Origin: Telmatactis stephensoni
Taxonomy: Eukaryota > Cnidaria > Anthozoa > Actiniaria > Isophelliidae
NCBI GenBank assembly: GCA_029948255.1
Contig: JALIZF010001433.1
Coordinates: 124,001 to 188,000, forward strand
DNA length: 64,000 nt
Direction: 5' to 3'
A model generated the notes under the pieces. The model was not told the DNA's origin. It saw nothing but the letters and a program-made list of their open reading frames with translations, and made no database searches. Made by a program: the position numbers and the translations under genes. Of the stretch, positions 23,301 through 32,351 are shown one piece after another. Each line of letters starts with the position of its first letter. The stretch's first letter is position 1.

Positions 23301-25289
23301 ACTGATAAGTATCATAGATATATGGAACCAGCTTGCAAGATCTAGAACAGCAAAATGTCAGACATTCTTTTAGTATTTGAATTCAGTCCAAAATTACTTT
23401 TATGGCTGGCTGGTTTACCAAATGGAAAATGCCCATAGAAATGGCAACACATATAAAACTAAGTTAATTATATATATTGCTGAACTATGAGATGTTTAAG
23501 AGTAAATGGAGGCCAGCATGCTCATATAGTGTAAAATATTTTTTTCGGTTAAGATAGTCTGATTAAAAGAATGAATTATTTTATACTGCTGTGTTACAAA
23601 ATTAATACTGATTAATACTTAAGCTATCGGTGGCATCCTAGTGGTATATCAGACATTTTATAAACTAAAATAAAGGTCATTCCCATGCTCCCTTTATACC
23701 ATATAAGTTAATGAAACAAGGTTGATAATAATAGTTCATGTGGTGCAATCTACATGGGAATAATGTTCTTATGAATGCTTACCTCTGCTAACAAATGCTT
23801 AAGCCTCCTAAGGCCAATACAATAATACAATACAACACTTTATTGACAATAATTATTTCCCACAGGGATTTTTCAGTGACAATATTTTAAATTAATATGA
23901 CTCATGTCAACATTTTGAGTATTTTAAAAAAACATATCTGAATAGAATAAATGCAAATATTCTGATTATTTGCCTACCACCAATTCTTATTTATTGTTAT
24001 TGTTATATTGTTATTTATTTCTCTTTCTTTGAATATTATATTCAAAGAAAGAGAAAACAGAACAATAAATAAGAATTGGTGGTAAACAAGTGATCAGAAT
24101 AGAAAGAGATGTTTCCTTAAATTGTATTTGAAACTGCTTAAACATTTATTAAACGTAAAAGTTGAGGACAAACTGTTCCATTGACTATTTGAATAAGAAA
24201 GTCATATTGCCTCTTCTATGTATTTCAGTTACAATTATGATTATAATTAAAACAGTGAATTCATCATTTATATTTGTATTTTTGATATTCCCATAACAAA
24301 GGCAATTAACTAATTGATAATGCTAGAATTTCAATTAAATCTGGTAAAGTACAAATATTTTATTTTTTCGATTTTGATGTTTTTGTAACCCGTAATTATA
24401 TCACGCAAATACCCATGTTTTTCTTGAATAATATACGTATAATATTCCAGAAATTATTAAAGATGTGAATATATTATATGCAAATTTCTGCTTCAAAATA
24501 TGTTTCTCAACGGGACATCGCTATTCAGTGGGAAAATGACTTAAAATGAAATAAATTAGCTCAGACTACAATAACAAATTGTTGTAAAAAGTTTCCATGG
24601 CAGTCAATATTTATTGGTATACCTGCGCTAAGATAATTCATTGTTTACCTCTGTTTCTTGAGTGTTATGTTTGTACATAAATTCTATTCTAGAAAACACA
24701 ATTTTCTCTCCAGTCATCCGTGACGTGAAACATTATATTTGTCGCTATGATTTACTGAATTGATGGAAGAAGGGCCAATCTTGGCGCGCAAACGATGAAC
24801 TGTAGATGTAATTACAATCCGCATAGAGTAAAACACGTAAAATTGAAGTACTTTGTAAATTAACTCATAAAAGATTCAAAATCTTCCATTAATACCCAAA
24901 GGAATAACAACGACCAAAACACATACTTTGAAAATATTAAGTCATAATAAAGAATGTCTAATAGCAATCCAGTTGTGTAGATCGAATATATTTTGAGGCT
25001 GTTTTATACTTAATATGCATACGGTATTCTCGTATCGCGCCAAGTAAGAAATTAAATGTGATAATAACTAATTTACCATATTTTGCTGAGCTCGGAGAGG
25101 GGAAGTCTTGAACGTATAAACAACGATCTTGCTTGCTCTCCTATAAATTGAAACAAGCAAAGAAAATTTTACATCGAGTTTAGAGCCGATGCTAAGCGAG
25201 ACATTGGTTATTTAATAAACAACTGTTTCGTATTCTATCGCAAATCCTGGGTAAACTCACCCGATAAAAAGCCTTTTTTAGGAGATTGA
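10781..25289 (-). CDS. Tandem EH-domain, charged coiled-coil scaffold protein (partial gene model)
   Basis: Minus-strand exons, in order of transcription, are 25289-25261, 25140-25077, 22469-22231, 22019-21956, 21662-21577, 21377-21328, 21062-21028, 20410-20282, 20015-19836, 17799-17543, 15710-13245, 13013-12952, 11368-11282 and 10828-10781. Almost all have AG/GT borders and matching phases. Two joins do not fit (after 21028 and after 12952), suggesting a missed small exon or a one-base error. The N-terminal part encodes two EH domains, which in EPS15 and intersectin bind Asn-Pro-Phe peptides and organise endocytic coats. The rest is Glu/Lys/Arg-rich coiled coil and low-complexity sequence. 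No SH3, kinase or membrane segment is seen. The pairing recalls intersectin/EPS15/Pan1 but is not a clear orthologue of any. One segment of the large exon also recalls MISP/AKAP2-type charged repeats. The first exon (the missing start of EH1) and the 3' end were not found. Confidence 0.75.
11426..11512. mobile_element. MITE-like element, GGCCCGGTT-TCGAAGG family, copy 2
   Basis: Starts GGGCCCGGTTGCTCGAAGG and ends CCTTCAAGCAACCTGACC, with the family core GGTTTTCTTTAGACTTAA. It lies about 55 bp upstream (in gene orientation) of the 11368-11282 exon, inside an intron of the EH gene. Confidence 0.7.
11719..11890. repeat. Near-perfect palindrome, arms about 80 bp
   Basis: ACTAAACGCGATTTTGAGAC to GGGAGAAAATATATTC on the left pairs with GAATATATTTTCTCCC to GTCTCAAAATCGCGTTTAGT on the right. 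The centre is at about 11803, within CGCGCAGCGACGG. The motif GAGACGGCATTA recurs at about 12834 with GCCGTCTC about 20 bp further on. The whole would extrude as a cruciform. Confidence 0.9.
11891..12899. mobile_element. Possible 1 kb insertion bounded by GTATCGCGATTCT
   Basis: GTATCGCGATTCT at 11891 and its exact reverse complement AGAATCGCGATAC at about 12887 face each other 1 kb apart. The region between has no coding signal and sits in an intron of the EH gene. The adjacent 11.7 kb palindrome and the GAGACGGCATTA copy near the right end suggest one composite element. Boundaries are inference. Confidence 0.45.
12952..13013 (-). CDS. Small exon of the EH gene
   Basis: Bounded by CTTTATAG and GTAAGT; encodes V-K-T-H-A-P-N-P-P-V-S-K-Q-E-P and ends two bases into a codon. 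Joining it directly to the 11368 exon would put that exon out of frame, so another small exon probably lies between 12.9 and 11.4 kb. Confidence 0.6.
13077..13202 (+). repeat. Polypurine (GAAGG/GGGA) microsatellite
   Basis: A strongly purine-asymmetric run (AAAGGAAGG, GGGAGGGAGG) inside the intron between the 2.47 kb exon and the next minus-strand exon. Translated, it extends the exon frame spuriously by a Ser/Pro/Leu-rich tail. Such tracts can form triplex DNA and stall polymerases. Confidence 0.9.
13245..15710 (-). CDS. 2.47 kb exon: charged coiled-coil region of the EH gene
   Basis: An uninterrupted 822-codon exon (phase 0/0) with AG at 15712-15711 and GT after C-A-G at 13245. It starts E-D-R-K-T-D-T-K and has long Glu/Arg/Lys helices (about residues 200-260, 370-400 and 490-600 of the exon) separated by Pro/Ser/Gln-rich spacers. 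K-S-W-V-E-L-E-I-E-Q-Q and Q-Q-E-M-E-E-L-R-Q-K-E-E-E-I mark two helix repeats. Many R-R-S-S and R-x-S sites could be phosphorylated. The length without a stop and clean splice borders make this a secure exon; the function (probably scaffold or cytoskeletal) is inference. Confidence 0.88.
16209..16436. mobile_element. MITE-like element with AAGCCG-GGCTACAC ends
   Basis: The left end AAGCCGCGGCTACACGAGCG is followed by ATTTTTTG. The right end is CAAAAAATCG followed by TCTGTGTAGCCACGGCTT, an imperfect reverse complement. About 228 bp, no coding capacity, in the intron between the 17.7 kb and 15.7 kb exons. The element at 60.33 kb begins similarly (AAGCCGC-CTACACGAG). Confidence 0.7.
17543..17799 (-). 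CDS. Low-complexity exon of the EH gene
   Basis: The acceptor supplies two bases that complete a codon with the G left by the upstream exon, and the exon ends in H-Q before GTATGA. About 86 residues, Ser/Thr/Asp/Glu-rich, with the acidic piece P-E-E-I-V-F-T-E-V-K. That piece resembles the 'D-I-V-F-T-V-K' pieces of the large plus-strand gene at 49.7-64 kb, which may be chance or a distant family link. Confidence 0.75.
18677..18753. mobile_element. MITE-like element, GGCCCGGTT-TCGAAGG family, copy 3
   Basis: A shorter, diverged copy: GGTTCGATTGCTCGATGG at the left, GGTTTTCTTTAGATTTAACC in the middle, CTCGAGCAATCGGACCC at the right. Intronic in the EH gene. Confidence 0.65.
19836..20410 (-). 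CDS. Coiled-coil linker exons of the EH gene
   Basis: Exon 20410-20282 is phase 0 at both ends and encodes a heptad-like helix (E-I-V-N-E-K-I-R-P-E-L ... V-E-E-R-L-L-A-L-E-K-E-E). Exon 20015-19836 encodes a basic, Phe/Leu-rich segment including S-F-K-P-F-D-R-S-F-L-L and a short acidic end, breaking at phase 1 into the next exon. No named domain recognised. Confidence 0.75.
21328..22019 (-). CDS. Exons encoding EH domain 2
   Basis: Exons 22019-21956, 21662-21577 and 21377-21328 continue from T-G-F-I-D with L-E-S-H-L-L-A-R-I-W-D-L-S-D-I-D-R-D, then S-A-T-E-F-A-I-A-A-H-L-L. The Trp codon is split between exons (TG|G), as it is in EH1. The loop D-I-D-R-D-T-K-L-S-A-T-E keeps calcium-ligand positions. 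The domain is followed by G-N-G-L-E-G-S-I-D and L-L-P-A-E, then a short Lys-rich exon (21062-21028). Confidence 0.87.
21717..21741 (+). repeat. AAAC microsatellite
   Basis: About six AAAC/AAAC-like units between the EH2 exons, just outside the acceptor region of the 21662 exon. Confidence 0.8.
22231..25289 (-). CDS. Exons encoding EH domain 1
   Basis: Exons 25289-25261, 25140-25077 and 22469-22231 splice to read Q-S-P-K-K-G-F-L-S-G, then A-R-S-L-F-I-R-S-R-L, then L-S-E-L-S-K-I-W-K-L-A-D-I-T and E-F-A-T-A-M-H-L-I. This is the first EF-hand remnant, the conserved I-W and the second EF-hand (loop D-I-T-R-D-N-M-L-D) of an EH domain. After it come the usual L-P-P-S-L-T-P proline linker and the start of EH2 (Y-Q-R-T-F-E). 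The N-terminal helix must lie in an upstream exon that I could not identify. Confidence 0.85.
22470..25076. other. Intron of the EH gene
   Basis: No coding sequence, very AT-rich. It holds one foldback (23959-24100) and is otherwise featureless to my reading. Confidence 0.6.
23959..24100. repeat. Foldback inside the EH-gene intron
   Basis: ATTCTGAT-TTGCC-ACCACCAATTCTTATTTATTG at the left pairs with CAATAAATAAGAATTGGTGGTAAACAAGTGATCAGAAT at the right. The inner CTCTTTCTTTGAATATTATATTCAAAGAAAGAG is also palindromic. Confidence 0.8.
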
Positions 25290-26251
25290 CTGTAAAACAG
25301 GGCATCATGCCTTGTTCGTTCCTCTTCTGTTATTACATACTTTAAATCCTCATCCATATTTTCCACACGTCCCAAACGAGAATATTACCAAGAATTTAGT
25401 TAGGAAGTACTGCTCGAATATCACTTGCGAGGACCACTACAAGCCTCCAATTAGCAGCAATCAGCGATCTCAAAATTATTTTACAAGAAGAAATTGCAGT
25501 AAATATAGCTCGAAAACAATGAGATAAAAAATGGAGTCTTTAGGAAGTGTAATGTGATGGTAATATGCTATCGACACTGCCAAATCACCCCTTCTTCTGC
25601 ATTCTTTATGTTTGACTACAACTCTCTTGTCGTCACGGTTTGCTGACGCTCGTCCCAGTCCCCTATTAACACCTCTGATCGAATTCGCGAAAAATCACTT
25701 ACGGAATACAATACGGTCAATTATACTCCTTTAATTGCCTTCCTACTTGATATTTATTATGATTTTTTAAGAATTCTATAATATTGCCGTTATATGTATA
25801 TTTCTATGATATATGATGTCCTCCTACCATAGTGATGATAGTGAGTTATGAGGTAATCAATTAGTCTAAATTACTGCCATTTTTTTGTATTATCGTAATA
25901 ATAAATAATAACTATCGCAATTATAAAATGTTCAGTTTATAGAAATGAACATTTCAATGTAATAATCAATGGTAGACAAGAAATAACAACGATACATTGA
26001 GACTGATAATGTGATAGCCATGGTTCCGGGATAACTAGTGGAAGGGAAGGAGAGGGGAGAGAGGGGGGTCTCTGAGAGCTGGGCGGGGAGACGAATAATA
26101 AAATCCGATCGCTTATTGGACGAGATGCCGAGATTCTTGTTTGAACATCAGAGCCCGAGACTCTCTGTGGAGAGAGCCGTGTCCGAGATGAATTATTCAA
26201 TTATACTTCAGTAATTATTAATTGGCTCCAGACCATTTATACAACTGTCTT

Positions 26252-26946
26252 GGACTAGGCGCAGATCGCAAAAAGTGCAGAAGGCATTTTGGGGTAGAAG
26301 CTGGTAACATAACTATTCTAAACTAATTTTTCATGCTGAATCCGAATATGACAGTTACCAAGACGTATTCTGCAATCTTATACGTGTAAATGACGTATAT
26401 TGTGAATTGCTACAGTCATTTAATACTAACGGCTTTTTCATGTAATTCCAAAAGTTCCTAAACTTAAAAACAATGACCACAGCTGGAAAGAACACATCAA
26501 AATCAGTTAAACTGTGAAGTTTGAAGGATATAAGTTGAAAAATCAAGGAGATACGAATTTTCAAAAATCGAAATTTGTTTGTATCTCTTGCATAACTGTA
26601 CTGTTGTTTTCATACAGAATTTCGTTTTTTGAAAATTCGTATCTCCTTGATTTTTCAACTGATATCCTTCAAACTTCACAGTTTTACTGATTTTGATGTG
26701 CTCTTTCCAGCTATGGTCATTGTTTTTATGTTTGAGAACTTTTGGAATTACATGATAAAAGCTCAGTATCGGAAATGACTGTAGCAATTCACAAAATACG
26801 TCATTTACACGTATAAGATTGCAGAATACGTCTTGGTAACTGTCATATTCGCATTCAGCATGAAAAATCAGTTTAGAATAGTTATGTTACCAGCTTCTAC
26901 CCCAAAATGTCTCCAGGTGTCTGATTTTTCGAAAATGCGCCTAGTC
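26252..26946. repeat. Long foldback element, arms about 320 bp
   Basis: Left arm 26252-26573 (from GACTAGGCGCA) and right arm 26620-26946 (ending TGCGCCTAGTC) are near-exact reverse complements. Shared blocks include TTTTGGGGTAGAAGCTGGTA, ATACGTGTAAATGACGTAT-like sequence and TTGAAAAATCAAGGAGATAC. A spacer of about 45 bp separates them. No transposase is encoded. A transcript would form a very long dsRNA hairpin. Confidence 0.88.
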
Positions 26947-27098
26947 TATCTCAAAAATGCATATCAAATGAGAATTAAAGAGGACTAACACCGAAAGAAA
27001 ATATCCGCTGATGATAGCAGTAAAGAATTCAGGCTCTATTCCGGCCATAAAAACTCGTACCGTAAGGGGCTAACGAGCTTAGCAAGTTACCTTTTATT

Positions 27099-27100
<2 letters not shown>

Positions 27101-27129
<29 letters not shown>

Positions 27130-27130
27130 T
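27101..27130 (+). repeat. CAT trinucleotide microsatellite
   Basis: Ten uninterrupted CAT units in non-coding DNA between two inverted-repeat elements. Confidence 0.9.
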
Positions 27131-27338
27131 TTCGTGATTAAATTTCACAACCATTAAAGATACATCACATAACATAATTTAGTAAAAATATTAAGTATTC
27201 AATGTGCCTAATAACAATTTTCCTATATATTGATATATCTGATTAATTAATTCATTTTTTTACAATTTTCAAGTTTTTTATAAATTATATATAGAATAGG
27301 TATATGCACATGTATGCCTGCTTTACTTGTAGTCATAC

Positions 27339-27552
27339 GGTAGAGGTTATTTCGCGAGCTTCAGAACGACATTTCGCGTCAAAAGGTCCCGTTATTAGGG
27401 CGTAGATAAAGGTTAGGTTTAGGGCTAGAGACTGGGATAGGGTCTACCCCTAACCTAGCCCTAAACCTAACCCTAAAACCTAAAATCTAGCTCTAATAAT
27501 GGGGGCCTTTGACGAGAAATGTCGTTCTGAAGCTCGCGAAATAACCTCTACC
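27339..27552. mobile_element. 214 bp MITE with 9-bp target duplication (Mutator-like)
   Basis: The ends GGTAGAGGTTATTTCGCGAG and CTCGCGAAATAACCTCTACC are perfect inverted repeats, and the similarity runs on for about 45 bp. Exact 9-bp direct repeats TAGTCATAC lie immediately outside (27330-27338 and 27553-27561). A 9-bp duplication with long TIRs is characteristic of MULE (Mutator) elements. The inside holds CCCTAAACCTAA-type sequence on one strand and its complement on the other, but no open frame. Confidence 0.88.
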
Positions 27553-28082
27553 TAGTCATACAGGTGCATATTTCCATGTACATATATACAATAAATGGAC
27601 TATACGTACGAAGCAAACGAGTAATACAATCTCTAATTGTGAGACAGTCTGATCAAAATGAAGCCTCATTAGTATTTCGTTCCTTCAGTGCTCAACCTAA
27701 ATCATCTCTTAGTTTCACTACAGTTTATTTATCAGAGCTGACTTCCTGCCCGCCTATAAGCGAGATATTGCTTAACTATTACCAATTTAGGGAGAAAAAA
27801 AACGAAGGAATGGGTTCATATGGGAGAAAAAATCGAAATATACAGTTTAAAAAATTAAACTTTATGAAAAAAGTGGTGAGTAATTAAGTATAACGAAAAC
27901 AATTTATTAGCGGAAAACTAGAGAACTGAAAAAAAAAAAAAGTTGATGGAATCCTTCGAGATTCGAACCCACAACATCAGTTCCAGTTTTTTATTTAAAG
28001 GCATATTTGCCTTAACATTTGCCCCAAAAGCAACTTGGCTTAACTAGGGGGCTCACATCAATTTTTTTTACAATACTCTTAA

Positions 28083-28545
28083 GGCCCGCGCAAACGACTT
28101 CAACATTTGTTTCAACATCACTTCGATTTTGTTGAAAATCAATGTTGAAGTCGTTTGCCACCCCCTTTCAACAATGTTGAAGCGTGTTGAAACGTGTTGA
28201 AACGATGTTGAATGAAGTTTAAAAGAGTTTAAACTTTGCTTCAACATTGCTTCAACATTTCTTTTGTTCTCTGAATGTTGAATCAAAGTTGAAGTCGTTT
28301 GCCACCCTCTTTCAACATTGTTGGGTTTGCGCTTGCGCTCTAAGCCGTCTTGTAGTGTTTCAACACTGTTGAAAGGGGGTGGCAAACGACTTCAACTTTG
28401 CAATTCAACAAAATCGAACGGATGTTGAAACAAATGTTGAAATCGTTTGCCACCCCAGTGTTCAACATCGTTCAACATTGTTCAACAGCGTTCAACAAAA
28501 TCGAAAGGATGTTGAAACAAATGTTGAAGTCGTTTGCGCGGGGCT
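28083..28545. mobile_element. 463 bp TTAA-flanked element built of nested CAACATT/AATGTTG units
   Basis: The outer ends GGCCCGCGCAAACGACTTC and its near reverse complement GAAGTCGTTTGCGCGGGGCT lie between TTAA tetranucleotides at 28079-28082 and 28546-28549, the duplication left by piggyBac-type transposition. Inside, the unit 'GTTTGCCACCCCC-TTTCAACA-TGTTGAA' recurs in both orientations at least four times, so internal ends look like older or nested copies. No transposase. Confidence 0.72.
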
Positions 28546-29450
28546 TTAAATCAAAAACTAGCAAAGAAAATAATAAACACATAAATAAACAACATAAAGT
28601 AATAAACACATACATAAATAACACAAAAAATATAGTACAACACATTCCAGTTCGAACGCGACCACGAGACGGTCATGAAGAAGAAAACTTATGTACAGGA
28701 GCTCATGAGCCTGGGCTGCCTGTGATTAGCTGCGACCAACATCATGACTAACTCTACCCATAAAACATTTAAATTATCATAAGCTACAAATTAATGTTTA
28801 TCAAGCTTGGCTAACTTTCTTGCTAATCATGCAAGTGTCAGTGGCTTTGTCCTACTCGGAAATTGCTGCTAGGATTCTGTTGTCAGTAGAGTGACATTCT
28901 TGTCAAAACGTCCTAAAATTACTAACCGAAGCTTGGCTCATTAATAGAACTTTAAAGATACAAATGATTTAAAATAGTAAAATTGATTAAAAATCTATAA
29001 ACTTATTAAAAACCATGGGCGTAGCGCATATTGCATCCAAGCTGTATAAAGGGCTTCTATAGCGTGCGCCAGAAAGTCCAAAAATGAGCCAGAAAACTTT
29101 GGTTTTGAACTCGAACGAGTAAACAGAGAAAAGTGGGGATTGCTCGTTTCAGTCTTATAAAAAAATACTCAATCATAATCCGATTATAGACCACTTTCAA
29201 AATTTGTTTGACAACCAGGCTAACATGACTAAACAAAAGAAACCAGCCAGCCATGAACAGCATTTCTTTATTTTATCCACTTTAGCCTCGGTATCAAGTA
29301 ATTTTGAAACTGGTCTATGCCAACGTACCGGCTTCACGTTCCTATACATTCTGAATTTAAAGTATACTGTTACGGGCAAACTTCTGTACAATCACTTACT
29401 TCATCGTTATAGCTCTAATTTCTAATACAGTGTTGTATTGAAATGTTTAA

Positions 29451-29482
29451 TTAGCCTGCGTTAATTGGCCAACGCAGGCTAA
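29451..29482. repeat. Short hairpin upstream of NOC4L
   Basis: TTAGCCTGCGTT and AACGCAGGCTAA are exact 12-bp inverted repeats with an 8-bp loop, about 115 bp before the NOC4L start codon. It could be a cruciform, a binding site or a truncated repeat; nothing in the sequence decides. Confidence 0.8.
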
Positions 29483-29596
29483 TGTTTAACAGAAACCATA
29501 AACGTACTGATTCGCAAACACCAATACCGTTGGGAACCCTTTGTTTTTTGAGACCATAACCCTATGTGGTCAGCGGTATCAAATGCACGTGTAAAA

Positions 29597-32351
29597 ATGG
29601 CGGACAAAAAGAAAGCTATTTCTTCAGTTGGAAAACAGCAAGAAATAAAGAAGAAAACGAAGCTGATTCTTGATTCTTCAAAGCATGCCAATTTATTAGT
29701 CGATATTCTTGATGCTGTTGATACAGATGATGAAAAAATCATTTTGGCATTTATCAAATCTGTGCATAAAATTTTCACGTCTTTCCTGAACGATAAAAAA
29801 CTTGTGCAAAAAAAGTCGGTGCAAAACGATGGCAAGGGGGACGAAAAGTCATCAGGAAAACAAGAAGAGAGACCAGAAGATGTGTTTGGTGTATGGCTTT
29901 ATGAGAAATACCTTGCAGTTTTAAATAAGTTGTTAAATCTTGTGCACCACAAATCAACAAACATACAAGAATTATCCTTGTGCACTTTGATGAAATTCCT
30001 GGTTGCTGAACAAGAAGGACTAGTAAAAAACAAGAGCTCATTTCCTAATGTTTTATTTGGAAAGATGTTAGACGAATTAGTGGATGGTAAATATAGCATG
30101 AGTGCCCTGATAGAGAGGTTCAGTGAGTTTTTGGAATATGATGATGTGAGGTATTATTTGCTAAAGTATATTATCAAATCCCTGGAATACCAACCTCACA
30201 GCAGTGTATTTTACATCAAAAACATATACTCACTTTTGAGCCTTGTAAAACTACCAGCTGGCGAGGAAGACGTGAACAAATTCTTGGTCATAACTGACAA
30301 TGGTGCTCAAACTAAGGAAGGGAAAGATGGAAAACCTGATGTCTTCCATTTAAAGGCACATAAGAAGTTGTTTAGCAAAGCATGGCTATCATTCTTGGGC
30401 AAGCCTCTTAAATCAGACATCCATAAAAAAGTTCTTCTAAATCTTCACACCAGTGTAATTCCCTTTATGAATGATCCAAAACTGTTGATGGATTTCTTGA
30501 CTGACTCCTATAATTCTGGTGGAGCAATAAGCCTGTTAGCTCTAAATGGTATGTTCATCCTAATACATCAACATAATCTAGACTACCCTGATTTCTACAA
30601 GAAACTTTATGCTCTGCTTGAGCCAGGAATCTTCCATGTCAAGTATCAATCCAGATTCTTTCATCTTTTGGATTTGTTTTTGACCTCAACACATTTGCCA
30701 GCTTATTTGGTTGCTGCATTTTGTAAAAGGCTCTCTCATCTCGCTTTGTCTGCACCTCCGCAAGGAATAATATTGGCCATAACATTTGTTGGTAATTTAC
30801 TCAAAAGGCATCCAAGCTGCCAGGTGTTAATACACAAGAAAGAGGTGAGTACATGTGCTCTCTACCCTTATCCAACAGTAGTAAAACAGTATTTTTTTGT
30901 ATAAGCGCTATACAAGCAATTTATTATTATTTATTATTATTAGTGTAGCCAGGATTATTTTAAAGGTATGCACAGCTACTGAAGAGTGATATTGATCAAA
31001 AGAAAATGGTCCTGATTCCTCAGTTATAGTCAATAGTTTGCTAGTATTTTCCTAGCTTTTGATATATTCACATGTATAGCGTATAGTAGTTATGTCATTT
31101 ATTGTATAATGTCATCTAAAATGCTTTTAATTCCCCCTACTTGATTGCTATCATGATAAATTAAACCATGGTGGATGATTGTAGTTACGTACTGCAGTAG
31201 CTGGATTTATTCAGTGATAGCAGTGTCTGCTGGGATAGAGTTTATTCAACTGTATGGCTGATTGAAGTAGTGGTCCATGCAGTCAAATGAAAGCCACAAA
31301 GGGTGGGTACCTAGTGCTATATGTGAATTAACCCTAGTGGATAAATGATGAGTGTTATGCAATAAATTTATCCGCTGAATAAGAATTTCTCCAAAAGATA
31401 GTGTCATCCACCCTTTGTGAAAGCAGAACTGGTTATTTAGGGGGGCTGGAAATCAGATGTTCAGTAACCTACATGTACCTTGAAGTTACTATTTTTAGTT
31501 CCTCATAATTGCTAAATTTTGTACTTTAATACTATAATTCTTGGGTGTTCTTTGTCAATCATAGTAAAACTCATTATTTCTCCCTTAAAATCACTTAATA
31601 ACTAATAAGCATCTAAATCTTCCCTTAGAGAAGTTGGAAAATTTAGTAGTTCCTAAAAACAGTAACCTTAAGGTATATATGCTATTGAAAAAATTATTGT
31701 TGGCCACTACCACAAAGTTTTTTGATTACTTTTGGACATCTTTTTGTTAACTTTGAATACTGCTAATCAATTAGATATCAGCACTTCACTTTGATGTCTT
31801 TGATAGGCAGACTCTGTACATCATATATTGCAATGTTGATGTACAAACCTTTGTCTATCAAACTGTGGTAGTGACTTTTGGTTGGAAATATAGCACTGTA
31901 AAGTACAGTAGTATGGTAAGGACATGTCTGTCTTATTGATATGTCGGTATAAGTTCACCATGGCAGTGGTCTGAGTAAAACATTTCCATTTTCTTTCTAG
32001 GTACCAAAACTCCTTCTAAATGAAGATGACTCAAGTACTGAAGCCTCTACTGATGATTACGACCCAAATGAGCCTGATCCAGCTAAATGCAATGCCTTAC
32101 AAAGTTCACTATGGGAGCTCAAAACCCTTGAAAACCACTTCTACCCCAACTTGCCTTCTCTCATTGAATCCTTTGACAAGCCATTGGGTAAAATAGAGGT
32201 GGATATCTCAAAATATTTTGATGTTGGATATGATGACCTCTTTTTGAAGCATTGTGTTAAGGTGACGGAAAACAATGCCATTATGGAATACCAGGCACCT
32301 AAGGGAATTCTTGGAGCAGATGTCTTTGAGTGGTGGAGCCTGGAACCCTGA
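29597..32351 (+). CDS. NOC4L: Nucleolar complex protein 4 homologue
   Basis: Two exons: 29597-30844 (416 codons) and 32001-32351 (116 codons plus stop), with GTGAGT donor and TTTCTTTCTAG acceptor in phase 0. The product is 532 residues, close to vertebrate NOC4L (about 516). NOC4 pairs with NOP14 in the nucleolus and is needed for 18S rRNA processing and 40S subunit export. The start at 29597 (AAAAATGGCGG) has good context; an in-frame ATG lies 33 bp upstream but would add an unconserved leader. The first part is a helical repeat region. The CBF/Mak21-type domain covers roughly residues 300-500, with F-H-L-L-D-L-F-L and P-S-C-Q-V-L. Exon 2 carries the diagnostic Y-D-P-N-E-P-D-P-A-K and L-Q-S-S-L-W-E-L-K near the C terminus. 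No frame breaks. Housekeeping gene; this is the most secure identification in the window. Confidence 0.95.
31289..31425. mobile_element. Palindromic repeat in the NOC4L intron
   Basis: CACAAAGGGTGG at the left faces CCACCCTTTGTG at the right, and the inside (AGTGGATAAAT / ATTTATCCGCT) is also inverted. About 137 bp. One half recurs at about 47827-47901 (TTATGCAATAAA, TTATCCACTGGATAAGAAT, GCCATCCATC). Confidence 0.65.

Larger units (their letters stand above)
25290..29596. other. Repeat-filled interval between the EH gene and NOC4L
   Basis: Apart from the three elements listed inside it, I find no exon here. The missing first exon(s) of the EH gene should be in this interval or beyond it. If they lie here, that gene and NOC4L are divergently transcribed. 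Confidence 0.4.

Noticed and set aside
27440..27485. Telomere-like CCCTAA sequence
   Set aside because: Only a few imperfect units inside a MITE with TIRs and a target duplication; not a telomere or interstitial telomeric array.
27950..27985. GTTCGAATCTC on the minus strand, resembling a tRNA/SINE B box
   Set aside because: No A box at a sensible distance and no cloverleaf could be drawn.
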